DNA of 64,000 nucleotides from Arthrobacter sp. efr-133-TYG-118 (lineage in GTDB: Bacteria > Actinomycetota > Actinomycetes > Actinomycetales > Micrococcaceae), in contig NZ_JARVRH010000033.1 in the NCBI RefSeq assembly GCF_030209755.1, positions 1 through 64,000 on the forward strand. The letters are read 5' to 3'. The translations under genes and the position numbers were made by a program. Positions 24,387 through 33,300 of this stretch are shown piece by piece (position 1 is the stretch's first letter; the number at the start of each line of letters is the position of its first letter). The notes under the pieces are model-generated. The model was not told the DNA's origin. It was given only the letters and a program-made list of their open reading frames with translations, and ran no database searches.

Positions 24387-25787
24387 GTGACCAGCAAAAC
24401 AACAGTAAATACGTTGCTCATCCTAGGCGCCTCCGGAGATCTGACGGGCCGATTGCTGTTGCCGGGCCTTGCCAGGCTCGTGGCCAACGGCCTCGCAGAC
24501 GGCCTGAAACTTGTCGGAGCCGGCTCCGACCCGTGGACGCCCCAGCAGTGGACCAAACGTGTGGGTGGCGCCTTCGAGGAGGCCGCCAGCGGTGCAGGCG
24601 CCGCCGGCAAGAAAGCAATCGCGGCCTTGGAGAAAAGTACCGAATATCAGCAATTGGATGTCACGGCCGACGGCCAGCTCGCGACGCTCCTGGCCGGGCT
24701 CGAAGCACCAATCGCCGTTTATTTCGCTTTGCCCCCGCACATCAGCCAGAAGGCCTGCGAGGTCCTCACTGCCGGGCAACTTCCTCCCGGAACAAGCCTG
24801 GTGATGGAAAAACCCTTCGGATCCAGTTCCGAATCCGCCCGGGAACTCAACAAGACCCTCGCCGCGTTGGTCCCGGAAGACCATATCCACCGCGTGGACC
24901 ACTTCCTTGGCAAGGCCACCGTGTTCAACATCCTCGGCCTGCGCTTCGCCAACAGCTTCCTGGAGCCGGTGTGGAACCGGGACCACATCGAGAAGGTGGA
25001 GATCATCTTCGACGAAGACCTCGCACTCGAGGGGCGTGCGCGCTACTACGACGGCGCTGGCGCCCTCAAGGACATGATCCAGAGCCATTTGCTCCATATC
25101 ATGGCGCTGCTGGCCATCGATGCCCCCTCCAGCATCGGCGAGCGCGATCTCCGCGACGCGATTTCAACGGTGCTGCGCGCGAGCAGCATCACCGCACCCT
25201 ACAAGAAGTCAACCCGGCGGGCGCGGTACACCGCCGGCCGGACCGGCGACCGTGACGTGCCTGACTATGTCGCGGAAGCGGGCGTGGACCCTGCCCGGGA
25301 AACGGAGACGCTCGCGGAAGTCGAAGTGGGAATCGACACTTGGCGCTGGAAAGGCGTCCCCTTCATCCTGCGTTCGGGAAAGGCGTTGGGTGCCGCTCGG
25401 AAAGAGGCCATTGTCACCTTCCGGCCCGTTCCACACCTGCCGTCCGGATTCGAGGGCGTGGACTCCCCCAACCGGCTGCGCATCGGGTTCGGTCCTGACA
25501 CCCTGCAGCTCGACGTCGACGTCAACGGTCCTGGAAACATCTTCACGCTCAATCGCGTGACACTCAACGCGGAATTGAATGCTTCTGATCTGCTGCCCTA
25601 CGGAGAAGTGTTGGAGGGCGTCATTACCGGCGATCCCCTGCTCTCAGTCCGCGGCGACACCGCCGTCGACTGCTGGCGGATCATCGAGCCCGTGATCAAG
25701 GCCTGGGCCAAGGATTCCGTACCGCTCGAAGAGTACGACGCCGGCGGGCCCGGTCCCGCGGACTGGCCCACCGCCGTCGGGGGCTAG
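24387..25787 (+). CDS. zwf: Glucose-6-phosphate dehydrogenase (paralogue)
   Basis: A 466-residue G6PDH-family protein that would oxidise glucose 6-phosphate to the lactone with NAD(P). Visible are GASGDL (14-19), EKPFG (141-145), the active site RVDHFLGK with Asp171, His172 and Lys176, and the second catalytic His234 in KDMIQSH. The first loop reads GASGDLTGRLLLPGL, without the Lys usually found after GDL, so cofactor preference may differ. The usual actinobacterial zwf lies with tal, opcA and pgl; none is here, so this is probably a second copy. The start is GTG with no obvious ribosome binding site. Confidence 0.85.
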   Translation: MTSKTTVNTLLILGASGDLTGRLLLPGLARLVANGLADGLKLVGAGSDPWTPQQWTKRVGGAFEEAASGAGAAGKKAIAALEKSTEYQQLDVTADGQLATLLAGLEAPIAVYFALPPHISQKACEVLTAGQLPPGTSLVMEKPFGSSSESARELNKTLAALVPEDHIHRVDHFLGKATVFNILGLRFANSFLEPVWNRDHIEKVEIIFDEDLALEGRARYYDGAGALKDMIQSHLLHIMALLAIDAPSSIGERDLRDAISTVLRASSITAPYKKSTRRARYTAGRTGDRDVPDYVAEAGVDPARETETLAEVEVGIDTWRWKGVPFILRSGKALGAARKEAIVTFRPVPHLPSGFEGVDSPNRLRIGFGPDTLQLDVDVNGPGNIFTLNRVTLNAELNASDLLPYGEVLEGVITGDPLLSVRGDTAVDCWRIIEPVIKAWAKDSVPLEEYDAGGPGPADWPTAVGG

Positions 25788-25823
25788 CCAGACGGCCGCA
25801 CTCCTTCGGAAGCGCACACGCAA

Positions 25824-25863
25824 GAGGGGCCGGGTACCTTTGCAGGTACCCGGCCCCTCCTTT
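25824..25863. terminator. Terminator between the G6PDH gene and glnK
   Basis: A perfect 16-bp stem (25824-25839 with 25844-25859) with a TTGC loop, followed by CTTT. The genes converge here, so it may work both ways. Confidence 0.9.
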
Positions 25864-25874
25864 GCGTTGGTGCC

Positions 25875-26213
25875 TTAGATGGCGGCTGCGCCTCGTTCGC
25901 CCGTGCGCACACGGACGGCTTCGTAGACGTCTACGGTCCAGACTTTGCCGTCACCGGCACGGCCGGTGTTGGAGGAAGCAATCAGGACATCGAGGATGTC
26001 GTCTGCCTGCTCGTCCGTGGCCAGGACCTCCACGCGGATCTTGGGGAGCAGGTCCACATTGTACTCAGCCCCGCGGTACACCTCGGTGTAACCGCGCTGC
26101 CGGCCGTAGCCGCTGGCCGCGCTGACCGTCAGTCCCTGTACCCCGTATGCTTCGAGCCCCTCGCGGATGGCGTCGAGCTTCTCCGGGCGGACGATCGCCG
26201 TGATGAGTTTCAT
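25875..26213 (-). CDS. glnK: Nitrogen regulatory protein PII
   Basis: PII senses 2-oxoglutarate/ATP/ADP and nitrogen status and plugs AmtB. The 112-residue protein starts MKLITAIVRPEKLD; the T-loop carries Tyr51 (YRGAEYNV), the residue modified by GlnD, and the B-loop reads TGRAGDGKVW. The ATG overlaps the amtB stop by 4 nt, so it is coupled to amtB. The usual third gene of the operon, glnD, is absent; a terminator follows instead. Confidence 0.96.
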   Translation of the reverse strand: MKLITAIVRPEKLDAIREGLEAYGVQGLTVSAASGYGRQRGYTEVYRGAEYNVDLLPKIRVEVLATDEQADDILDVLIASSNTGRAGDGKVWTVDVYEAVRVRTGERGAAAI

Positions 26214-27544
26214 GCCTGGACACTCTCCTTGCCTGATACGGATGCTTCGTCGGCTGATTCGGACGATACCTTGCCCGTGATGAGGTCGTGAAGGGGCTGG
26301 AAGCTTCCGCCGTGGCCGCCGACCCCGAACTCGTATGCCGTTTCGGCGTGCAGGCTGAGGTCTGCGCCGGCGATCTCCTGGCGTTCGGAGATGCGGAAGC
26401 CCATGAGCTTGTGGATCGGGTAGGCGATGATGAAGGTCATGACGCCGGTGAAGACGATCGAGCAAAGGGCTGCGAGGGACTGTGCAACCAGCTGGGTGGT
26501 ACCGCCGCCGTAGAACAGGCCGGCTGCACCCTGGGTCGGGGTGGCGAGGAAGCCGATGGCCACCGTGCCGATGATGCCGGACACGAGGTGGACGCCGACG
26601 ACATCCAGAGAGTCGTCGTAGCCGAGCTTGAACTTCAGGCCGACGGCGAGGGCCGAGGCAACGCCGGCTGCAACACCGAGGGCGATGGCGCCGAGCGGGG
26701 AAACGTTGGCACAAGCCGGGGTGATGGCGACCAGACCGGCGACGACACCCGAAGCGGCTCCGAGCGAGGTGGGGTGGCCGTCACGGATGCGCTCCACGAT
26801 GAGCCAGCCGAGCATGGCCGCTGCCGGAGCAGCGAGGGTGTTGATCCAGATGAGGCCCGCCTGCTCGACGGTTGCTGCTGCACCGGCGTTGAAGCCGAAC
26901 CAGCCGAACCACAGGATGGCCGCACCGAGCATGACCAGGGGCACGTTGTGGGGGCGGTGGTTCGGGTCCTTGCCGAAGCCCTTGCGGTTGCCGATGATCA
27001 GGACGAGGATCAGGCCGGCCACACCAGCGTTGATGTGCACCACGGTGCCACCGGCGAAGTCGATGACCGGAGCGAACGTCTGGCCGAACCAGCCGTCCTT
27101 GGAGAAGAGGCCGCCGCCCCACACCATGTAAGCCATGGGTGCGTAAACAAGCGTGGCCCAAATCGGGGTGAAGAGCGTCCATGCCGAGAACTTCGCACGG
27201 TCCGCGATGGCACCGGAGATCAGGGCCACGGTGATGATCGCGAAGGTGGCCGCGTAGCCTACCTTGAGGAGGTCAGCGGGATCCGTGAAGTTGTGCAGGC
27301 CGAAGTGGCTGAACGGGTTTGCGAAGAGCTGGAAGAAGTTGTCCGTGTTGCTCGTGGACATCGATGCGCCCCACAAGACCCAGACGATGGTCACTGTGCC
27401 GATGGCGATGAAGCTCATCATCATCATGTTCAGGGCGGCCTTGGCACGGGTCATGCCGCCATAGAAGAATGCCAGGCCCGGGGTCATGAACAGCACGAAG
27501 GCTGACGCGACCAGGAGCCAAACGAGACCAGCGGTGAATTCCAT
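26210..27544 (-). CDS. amtB: Ammonium transporter
   Basis: A 444-residue Amt-family channel with 11 predicted membrane helices. It has the pore twin histidines His170 (FAGGTVVHINAG) and His319 (DVVGVHLVSGIIG), Asp162 for ammonium deprotonation, and FFYGGMTRAKAALN in the first helix pair. The cytoplasmic tail after residue ~400 is acidic. An AGAGGACG ribosome binding site precedes the ATG. First gene of amtB-glnK; the upstream gap holds GlnR-like boxes. Confidence 0.96.
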   Translation of the reverse strand: MEFTAGLVWLLVASAFVLFMTPGLAFFYGGMTRAKAALNMMMMSFIAIGTVTIVWVLWGASMSTSNTDNFFQLFANPFSHFGLHNFTDPADLLKVGYAATFAIITVALISGAIADRAKFSAWTLFTPIWATLVYAPMAYMVWGGGLFSKDGWFGQTFAPVIDFAGGTVVHINAGVAGLILVLIIGNRKGFGKDPNHRPHNVPLVMLGAAILWFGWFGFNAGAAATVEQAGLIWINTLAAPAAAMLGWLIVERIRDGHPTSLGAASGVVAGLVAITPACANVSPLGAIALGVAAGVASALAVGLKFKLGYDDSLDVVGVHLVSGIIGTVAIGFLATPTQGAAGLFYGGGTTQLVAQSLAALCSIVFTGVMTFIIAYPIHKLMGFRISERQEIAGADLSLHAETAYEFGVGGHGGSFQPLHDLITGKVSSESADEASVSGKESVQA

Positions 27545-27630
27545 GGTCTACGTCCTCTCTGCTCTTTGTTGCGGACTTTGCCGCCTGTCCCAACGCATTT
27601 GCGTTCTATGTAAGAGTTTTGCGGGGCAGT

Positions 27631-27668
27631 GTTTCACCTGCGAAGGTTTTAGATTGCGGGGCTGTTAC
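27631..27668 (-). promoter_or_regulatory. GlnR-like box upstream of amtB (distal half-sites)
   Basis: On the minus strand, GTAAC and GAAAC lie at the first and fourth positions of the actinobacterial GlnR pattern (5-mers separated by 6 nt); the two central 5-mers (GCAAT, CCTTC) are poor. Weak on its own. Confidence 0.3.
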
Positions 27669-27694
27669 AAGAACTTCTCGAACGTAAATGGTGC

Positions 27695-27721
27695 ATATCA
27701 CCCTTGTTACGGATATGTTTC
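27695..27721 (-). promoter_or_regulatory. GlnR-like box upstream of amtB
   Basis: On the minus strand it reads GAAAC-N6-GTAAC-N6-GATAT, the spacing and alternation of GlnR half-sites, about 150-180 nt before amtB. It also lies about 50 nt before the divergent MFS gene. Confidence 0.4.
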
Positions 27722-27770
27722 GTCAGTTCCACTTTCCCGACGTTCCCACTACCCAGAGGACTCCAACACC

Positions 27771-29015
27771 ATGACCGCAAGCCCCAAATCCCCCGCCAAT
27801 CAAGGGGCGAGGGCCGCGAAGGCTGAAATGCCGAGGGACATCAAGGTGATGTTGGCGGCGGCGTTCCTGATCGCACTGGGTTTTGGCCTCGTGGCGCCCG
27901 TGCTCCCCCAGTTCGCCACGACGTTCGACGTCGGGGCGACGGCAGCCGCGGTGATCGTGAGCATTTTCGCCTTCATGCGCCTGGTGTTCGCTCCAGCCGG
28001 TGGTGCCCTGATGGGCCGCTTCGGCGAGCGTCCCGTGTACATCGCTGGGTTGCTGATCGTGGCGGCGTCGACCGCGGCGTGCGCCTTCGCCCAGAACTAT
28101 TGGCAACTGTTGGTTTTCCGGGGGCTTGGCGGAGCTGGTTCCGTGATGTTCACCGTCGCGGCGATGGGCCTGTTGATCAGGCTCGCCCCTCCGGAAAGCC
28201 GTGGACGGGTCTCCGGCGCGTACGCCTCCGCCTTCCTGATCGGCAGTGTCCTGGGGCCCGTGGTTGGCGGCCTGTTGGCCGGGTTCGGCCTGCGCGTCCC
28301 GTTCCTTGCCTATGCGGCGGCCCTGGTCTTGGCGGCCTTGGTTGTGCGCACGCAGCTCACGGGCAGTTCAAAGGCAGCGAAGCAAGGCGGCGCGGCGGGG
28401 CCGTCAATGCACATGAAGGAGGCCCTGGGCGATTCTGCGTACCGGGCCGCACTGTTCTCCAGTTTCAGCAACGGCTGGGCTACCTTTGGCGTGCGCATGG
28501 CCACTGTGCCATTGTTCGCGGTGGTTGTCCTGGCCGGAGGATCGGCCTCGGCGGGTTGGGCGCTGGCCGTGTTTGCAGGGGGAAACGCACTGGCGCTGAC
28601 CTTCTCCGGCCGTATGGCTGACAGTCTCGGCCGCAAGCCCATGATGCTGCTGGGCTTGGTCGTCACCGGGCTGGCCACCGCCACCATCGGGTTGACGGGC
28701 AATCTTCCCGCGTTTTTCGCTGCGTCTGCCGCGGCCGGCTTCGGCTCCGGCTTGCTGAACCCGGCCCAGCAGGCCGCCGTCGGGGACATCATCGGTCGTG
28801 GCCGCTCCGGTGGCAAGGTGCTGGCGGTCTTCCAGATGGCCTCCGACGCCGGAGCCATCGTGGGCCCCGTCCTGGTCGGTCTCCTGGCCGATGGACTTGG
28901 CTACGGCTGGGCGTTCGGCGCAACCGGCGGCATCCTCCTGCTCGCCGCCGTCGGCTGGTCCGCGGCACGCGAGCCGATGCAGCTCGGCCCCGAACGCACC
29001 GACACACCCAACTGA
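27771..29015 (+). CDS. MFS transporter (TetA/MdtG-like)
   Basis: A 414-residue, 12-helix major facilitator protein. The loop 2-3 motif is GRFGERPVYIAGL, the helix 4 region LVFRGLGGAGSVMFTVAA, and motif C is in GSVLGPVVGGLLAGFGLRVPF, which favours a drug-efflux type antiporter. The second half repeats SGRMADSLGRKPMMLLG. The ATG at 27771 follows AGAGGA. It is divergent from amtB and converges on ftsY. Substrate unknown. Its stop codon lies in the palindromic repeat at 29004-29075. Confidence 0.85.
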   Translation: MTASPKSPANQGARAAKAEMPRDIKVMLAAAFLIALGFGLVAPVLPQFATTFDVGATAAAVIVSIFAFMRLVFAPAGGALMGRFGERPVYIAGLLIVAASTAACAFAQNYWQLLVFRGLGGAGSVMFTVAAMGLLIRLAPPESRGRVSGAYASAFLIGSVLGPVVGGLLAGFGLRVPFLAYAAALVLAALVVRTQLTGSSKAAKQGGAAGPSMHMKEALGDSAYRAALFSSFSNGWATFGVRMATVPLFAVVVLAGGSASAGWALAVFAGGNALALTFSGRMADSLGRKPMMLLGLVVTGLATATIGLTGNLPAFFAASAAAGFGSGLLNPAQQAAVGDIIGRGRSGGKVLAVFQMASDAGAIVGPVLVGLLADGLGYGWAFGATGGILLLAAVGWSAAREPMQLGPERTDTPN

Positions 29016-29075
29016 CTCGCAGTTAATGTCGTTTTCAGGGCCGAAAACGACATTAACTGCTAGTTACTTGGGAGG
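29004..29075. repeat. 72-bp palindromic repeat 3' of ftsY
   Basis: Contains a perfect 18-bp stem (29019-29036 with 29043-29060) around a 6-nt loop, with outer CCCAA/TTGGG pairing. It aligns gap-free to the repeat 3' of ffh (53/72). It includes the stop codon of the MFS gene and ends 6 nt from the ftsY stop. Confidence 0.92.
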
Positions 29076-29081
29076 ATGCGG

Positions 29082-30305
29082 CTAGTTCAGCAAGGCGTCG
29101 ACGAAAGCTTCGGCTTCGAACGGCGCGAGGTCGTCCGGGCCTTCGCCGAGGCCGACAAGCTTGACCGGCACACCGAGGGCCTTTTGGATCGCGACGACGA
29201 TCCCGCCCTTCGCGGTGCCGTCGAGCTTCGTTAGTACGATTCCCGTGATGTTGACTACCTCGGAGAAGACCTTGGCCTGGTTCAGGCCGTTCTGGCCGGT
29301 GGTCGCATCCAGTACCAGCAGGACTTCGTCCACTTCGGCCAGCTTCTCGATGACGCGCTTGACCTTGCTCAGCTCGTCCATGAGGCCGACCTTGTTTTGC
29401 AGGCGCCCCGCGGTGTCGATCATCACGACATCCACTTCCTGCTCAATGCCGGCCTTGACGGCTTCGTAGGCGACAGAAGCCGGGTCCGCGCCGACGACGT
29501 GCGACCTCACGGTTGCGACGCCGACACGCTGGCCCCATGTGGCAAGCTGCTCCGCAGCCGCTGCACGGAAGGTGTCGGCTGCGCCCAACAGGACGTCCTT
29601 GTCTTCGGCGACGAGAACCCGCGCCAGCTTGCCAACGGTGGTGGTCTTGCCCACCCCGTTGACGCCGACGACGATCATGATGGCGGGGTGGGCTCCCTTG
29701 CGTTCCACGTTGAGGCTGCGGTCCATCGTGGGGTCCACGAGCTTGATGAGTTCCTCGCGCAGGAGTGCCTTGACGTCCTCCGGGCTGCGGGTGCCCTGGA
29801 CCTTTACGCGTGCACGCAAAGCATCGACCAACTGCATGGTGGGCTCGGTGCCGAGGTCGGCAAGGAGCAGTGTTTCTTCGACTTCGTCCCAGACGTTTTC
29901 GTCGATCTTGTCGCTCGAAAGCAGGGCCAGGAGCCCCTTGCCGAGAATGCTGTTGGACTTGACCAATCGCGCCCGAAGCCGGTTGAGGCGGCCCTCGACA
30001 GGCGCGGGGGTCTCCACCTGGATAAGTTCCAGTCCCGCGGCGTCGTCCGGAACGTCGGTCTCCGGTACGGCAAGGTCGGAGGGTTCGACGACGGGTCCGG
30101 GCGACGTGCGGTCCGGTGCGGCCCCGGGGGCGTCGTCGACGATCGTTCCGCCGCCTGCCGGCGCCTTGCCGGCGGGATCGTTGGCGTCGTGCGTTCCAGC
30201 GTAAGTCGAGGAGGACTTCCGCGCCTTGAGCAGGACAGGAATCAGCCCTCCGACCACCACGATGGCAGCGACAATGGACAAAATAATGGGGAGGAGATCG
30301 TTCAC
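29082..30305 (-). CDS. ftsY: SRP receptor FtsY
   Basis: FtsY is the membrane docking GTPase for SRP-ribosome complexes. The 407-residue protein has an N-terminal membrane helix (about residues 4-26), an acidic linker (40-100), the NG domain with GVNGVGKTTT, GAADTFRAAAAEQL, DTAGRLQNK and TKLDGTAKGG, and the C-terminal LGEGPDDLAPF. The visible N-terminal helix is the actinobacterial form, unlike the soluble acidic A domain of E. coli. Start GTG; smc lies 20 nt upstream, so the two are likely co-transcribed. Confidence 0.96.
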   Translation of the reverse strand: MNDLLPIILSIVAAIVVVGGLIPVLLKARKSSSTYAGTHDANDPAGKAPAGGGTIVDDAPGAAPDRTSPGPVVEPSDLAVPETDVPDDAAGLELIQVETPAPVEGRLNRLRARLVKSNSILGKGLLALLSSDKIDENVWDEVEETLLLADLGTEPTMQLVDALRARVKVQGTRSPEDVKALLREELIKLVDPTMDRSLNVERKGAHPAIMIVVGVNGVGKTTTVGKLARVLVAEDKDVLLGAADTFRAAAAEQLATWGQRVGVATVRSHVVGADPASVAYEAVKAGIEQEVDVVMIDTAGRLQNKVGLMDELSKVKRVIEKLAEVDEVLLVLDATTGQNGLNQAKVFSEVVNITGIVLTKLDGTAKGGIVVAIQKALGVPVKLVGLGEGPDDLAPFEAEAFVDALLN

Positions 30306-30325
30306 TCCCCTAGCTTCTCACAAAG

Positions 30326-33300
30326 CTAGACCTCGGCACCGAGCCTCTGGCTGATGACAGTGGACACGCCGTCGCCCCGCATTGTCACTCCGTAGAGGGC
30401 GTCCGCAACTTCCATGGTCCGCTTCTGGTGCGTAATGACAATCAGCTGGCTGGACTCGCGCAGCTCTTCGAAAATCGTGATGAGCCTGCCTAGGTTCGTG
30501 TCGTCCAGCGCGGCTTCCACTTCATCCATGACATAGAACGGCGAAGGCCGCGCCTTGAAAATCGCCACGAGCAACGCAACAGCCGTCAGCGACCGTTCGC
30601 CACCGGAAAGTAAGGACAACCGCTTGATCTTCTTGCCGGCAGGCCTTGCCTCGACCTCGATGCCGGTGGTCAGCATGTCATCGGGGTCGGTCAGCACCAA
30701 TTTGCCTTCCCCGCCCGGGAAGAGCCGCGCAAAGACGTGGTCGAACTGCTTGGAGGTATCCGCGAAGGCCTCGGCAAAGACCTGCTGGACGCGGTTGTCC
30801 ACTTCCTTGATGATGTCCAAAAGGTCCTTGCGACTGGACTTGAGGTCTTCCAGCTGCGTGCTCAGGAATTGGTGGCGTTCCTCAAGTGCGGCAAATTCCT
30901 CAAGCGCCAAAGGGTTCACTTTGCCAAGGGCTGCGAGGTCCCGTTCGGCTTTGCGGAGCCGCTTCTCCTGCTCGGCGCGGACAAAGGGAACACCCTCGAC
31001 GATGGTGTTTCCGTCCTCATCCACCGCTGCGCGGAGTTCCGCCCATTTGTCCACTGTAGCGGGGGGCACGGGAACGGGCTGCTCCGGACCGAAGTCGGCC
31101 ACGAGCTGTTCCGCTGACAGGCCGAGCTCCTCGATGGCGCGCGTTTCCAACGCTTCGATCCTGAGCCTTTGCTGGGCCCGGGCCAGTTCGTCGCGGTGGA
31201 CAGAATCCGTCAGTCCCGCCAGCTCCTGGGCCAAGGTCCCGTTACTGCTCCGGACATCGCCGAGTTCCTTTTCGCGCTGCTCCCGGACGGCTTCGGCGAG
31301 GTCGCGGGCGCGGGCGGCCAGGTCCACTGAAATGTCAACGAAACGCACAGCCTGTTCGACGGCGGAAGCGACGGCGGAGGCCCGCTCGGCTTGCGCTTTG
31401 CGGCGCATGGCCCGGCGCGCGGCTTCCTCACGTGCCCGCCGTTCGCTCGCGGCGGCCCGTTCCAGGGAAGTGGCCCGGTTGCTGGTTGCGGCGAGCTGTT
31501 CCTCGGCACTCCGCAACCCCAGCCTGACCTCCATCTCACGCGACCGGGCGTCGCTGGCAGCCCTGGCCAAGGCATCGCGGTGCTCCGTGGAAGGCTCTTC
31601 CTCCTGGGGGGCTTCTTCTGCCGCGGCCAGCCGTTCCGCTGCAAGCTCAAGGGATTCCTCTGCGACGGCGATGTTCAGTTCGGCCTTGGCCAGGGACTCC
31701 GCCATTCGATCACGTTCCGCGACGGCGCTGCGCAACTGGGAATTCAGGTGGCCAAGCCGTTCTGCGACGGCGGCCAGGCGGGCATCCGAGTCGTGGAGTT
31801 TGTCCAGCGCCGCGTTCGCCCGTTCCTGGGCATCGGCGCGGCGTGCTTCGGCTCCAGCCAACGCGAACTTTCCCCGCTCAAGACGGGTGGTGAGCTCCAG
31901 GAGCCGGGTGTCGGCGTCGTCTACTGCCGCTTGGACCTCAAGGAGCGACGGTGCCGTGGCCGATCCACCGTCCACGGTCAGGGCCCTGAAGACGTCGCCT
32001 TCGCGGGTCACCGCAGTGAGCGTCGGGTTGCCGGCAATGAAGCTCGCCGCCGCGTGCAAGTCGTCGACGACGGCGGTGGACGCGAGGATTGTCGTTGCGC
32101 CGCTCGCTTCGGGGGCGTCAGTCGCCACCAGCTCGGCAGCCCAGCGCGCGCCGTCAGGCAGCGTCGGCAATTCCTTCAGGCCAAGCTCGGGATCCGCTGA
32201 GGATACCGCGCCTGCCACCAAGAGCGAGGCGCGTCCGGCGTCGGCGTCCTTCAACAGCTGCATCGCGGCGACGGCCCCGGCGCTGTCCGCCACCACGACG
32301 GCGTCGGAGGCGCTGCCAAGTGCTGCGGCTACGGCAGTCTCATACCCGGGCTCCACCGTCAGGAGGGAAGCCAGCGAACCGAGGACTCCGGGGTGGTCCG
32401 AGGACAGAAGCCGCGACGAGCCATCCTTGCGATTGAGTCCAAGCTGCAAAGCATCGCGGCGGGCAGCAAGCGCATCGCGTTCGCGGACTTGATCGCGTTC
32501 GGCAGCTTTCAGCGCTTCGATCTCGGCGTTGATCTCGTCAAGAAGGGCGCAGGCGTCCTCGTATTCGGCGTCGAGGCTTTCTTCGCCGTCTTCGACGCCG
32601 GCCACTTGTGACTCGAGGGCCGTAAACTCACTTTGTCCGTGCCGACGGCGTTCCTCGCCAGCCGTCAGCGAATCCCTGAGCCTGCCCCGCTCAGCCTCGG
32701 CCGCCTCGGCCCGGGAGCGTGCGGCAGCCAATTGACCTACGAGTTTCGCGAGGCCCTCACGGCGATCGGCTGCCGCCCGCAACACGGCCGTCAGGCGTTT
32801 GTCCTCGGCCGCGGCCAGGTTCTCGGCTTCCTGTTTGGCCGCCGTGGACTCGAGTAGCGCGGCTTGCTTTGCCAGGATGTCGTGCTCGAGCTCCGACTGT
32901 TCCTGCCGGACCCGGGCGGCCTGCCGGTCCAGGTGGTCCGGGTCCCGGCCCGAATCCGGGGCAGCATCGGAGGCGCCAAGGAGACGGCGGCGCTCGGTCG
33001 CGAGCGATCCCAGGGCGCGAAGCCGGTCCCTGGTTGCCGACAGCTGGTACCAGTTGTCCCTGGCGGCATTGAGCCTGGGTGTGGCCTCAGCTGCGAGTTG
33101 CTCGAGTCGGATCTGGCGTTGGCGGCCGGCGCCGAGCTCGGCTTCAACTACCTCGCGGCGCTCTTTCAACGCCGCTTCGTCGGCGACGTCCTTCTGCAAC
33201 GCCCGGGTGAGCTGGACGAGATCATCGGCCAACAGCCTGGACTTGGCGTCACGGACGTCGAACTGCACGGTCTGGGCGCGGCGGGCGACTTCGGCCTGTT

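Noticed and set aside
30555..32492. 645-codon + strand frame opposite smc
   Set aside because: Ser/Arg/Ala-rich antisense shadow of the smc coiled coil; no domain recognised.
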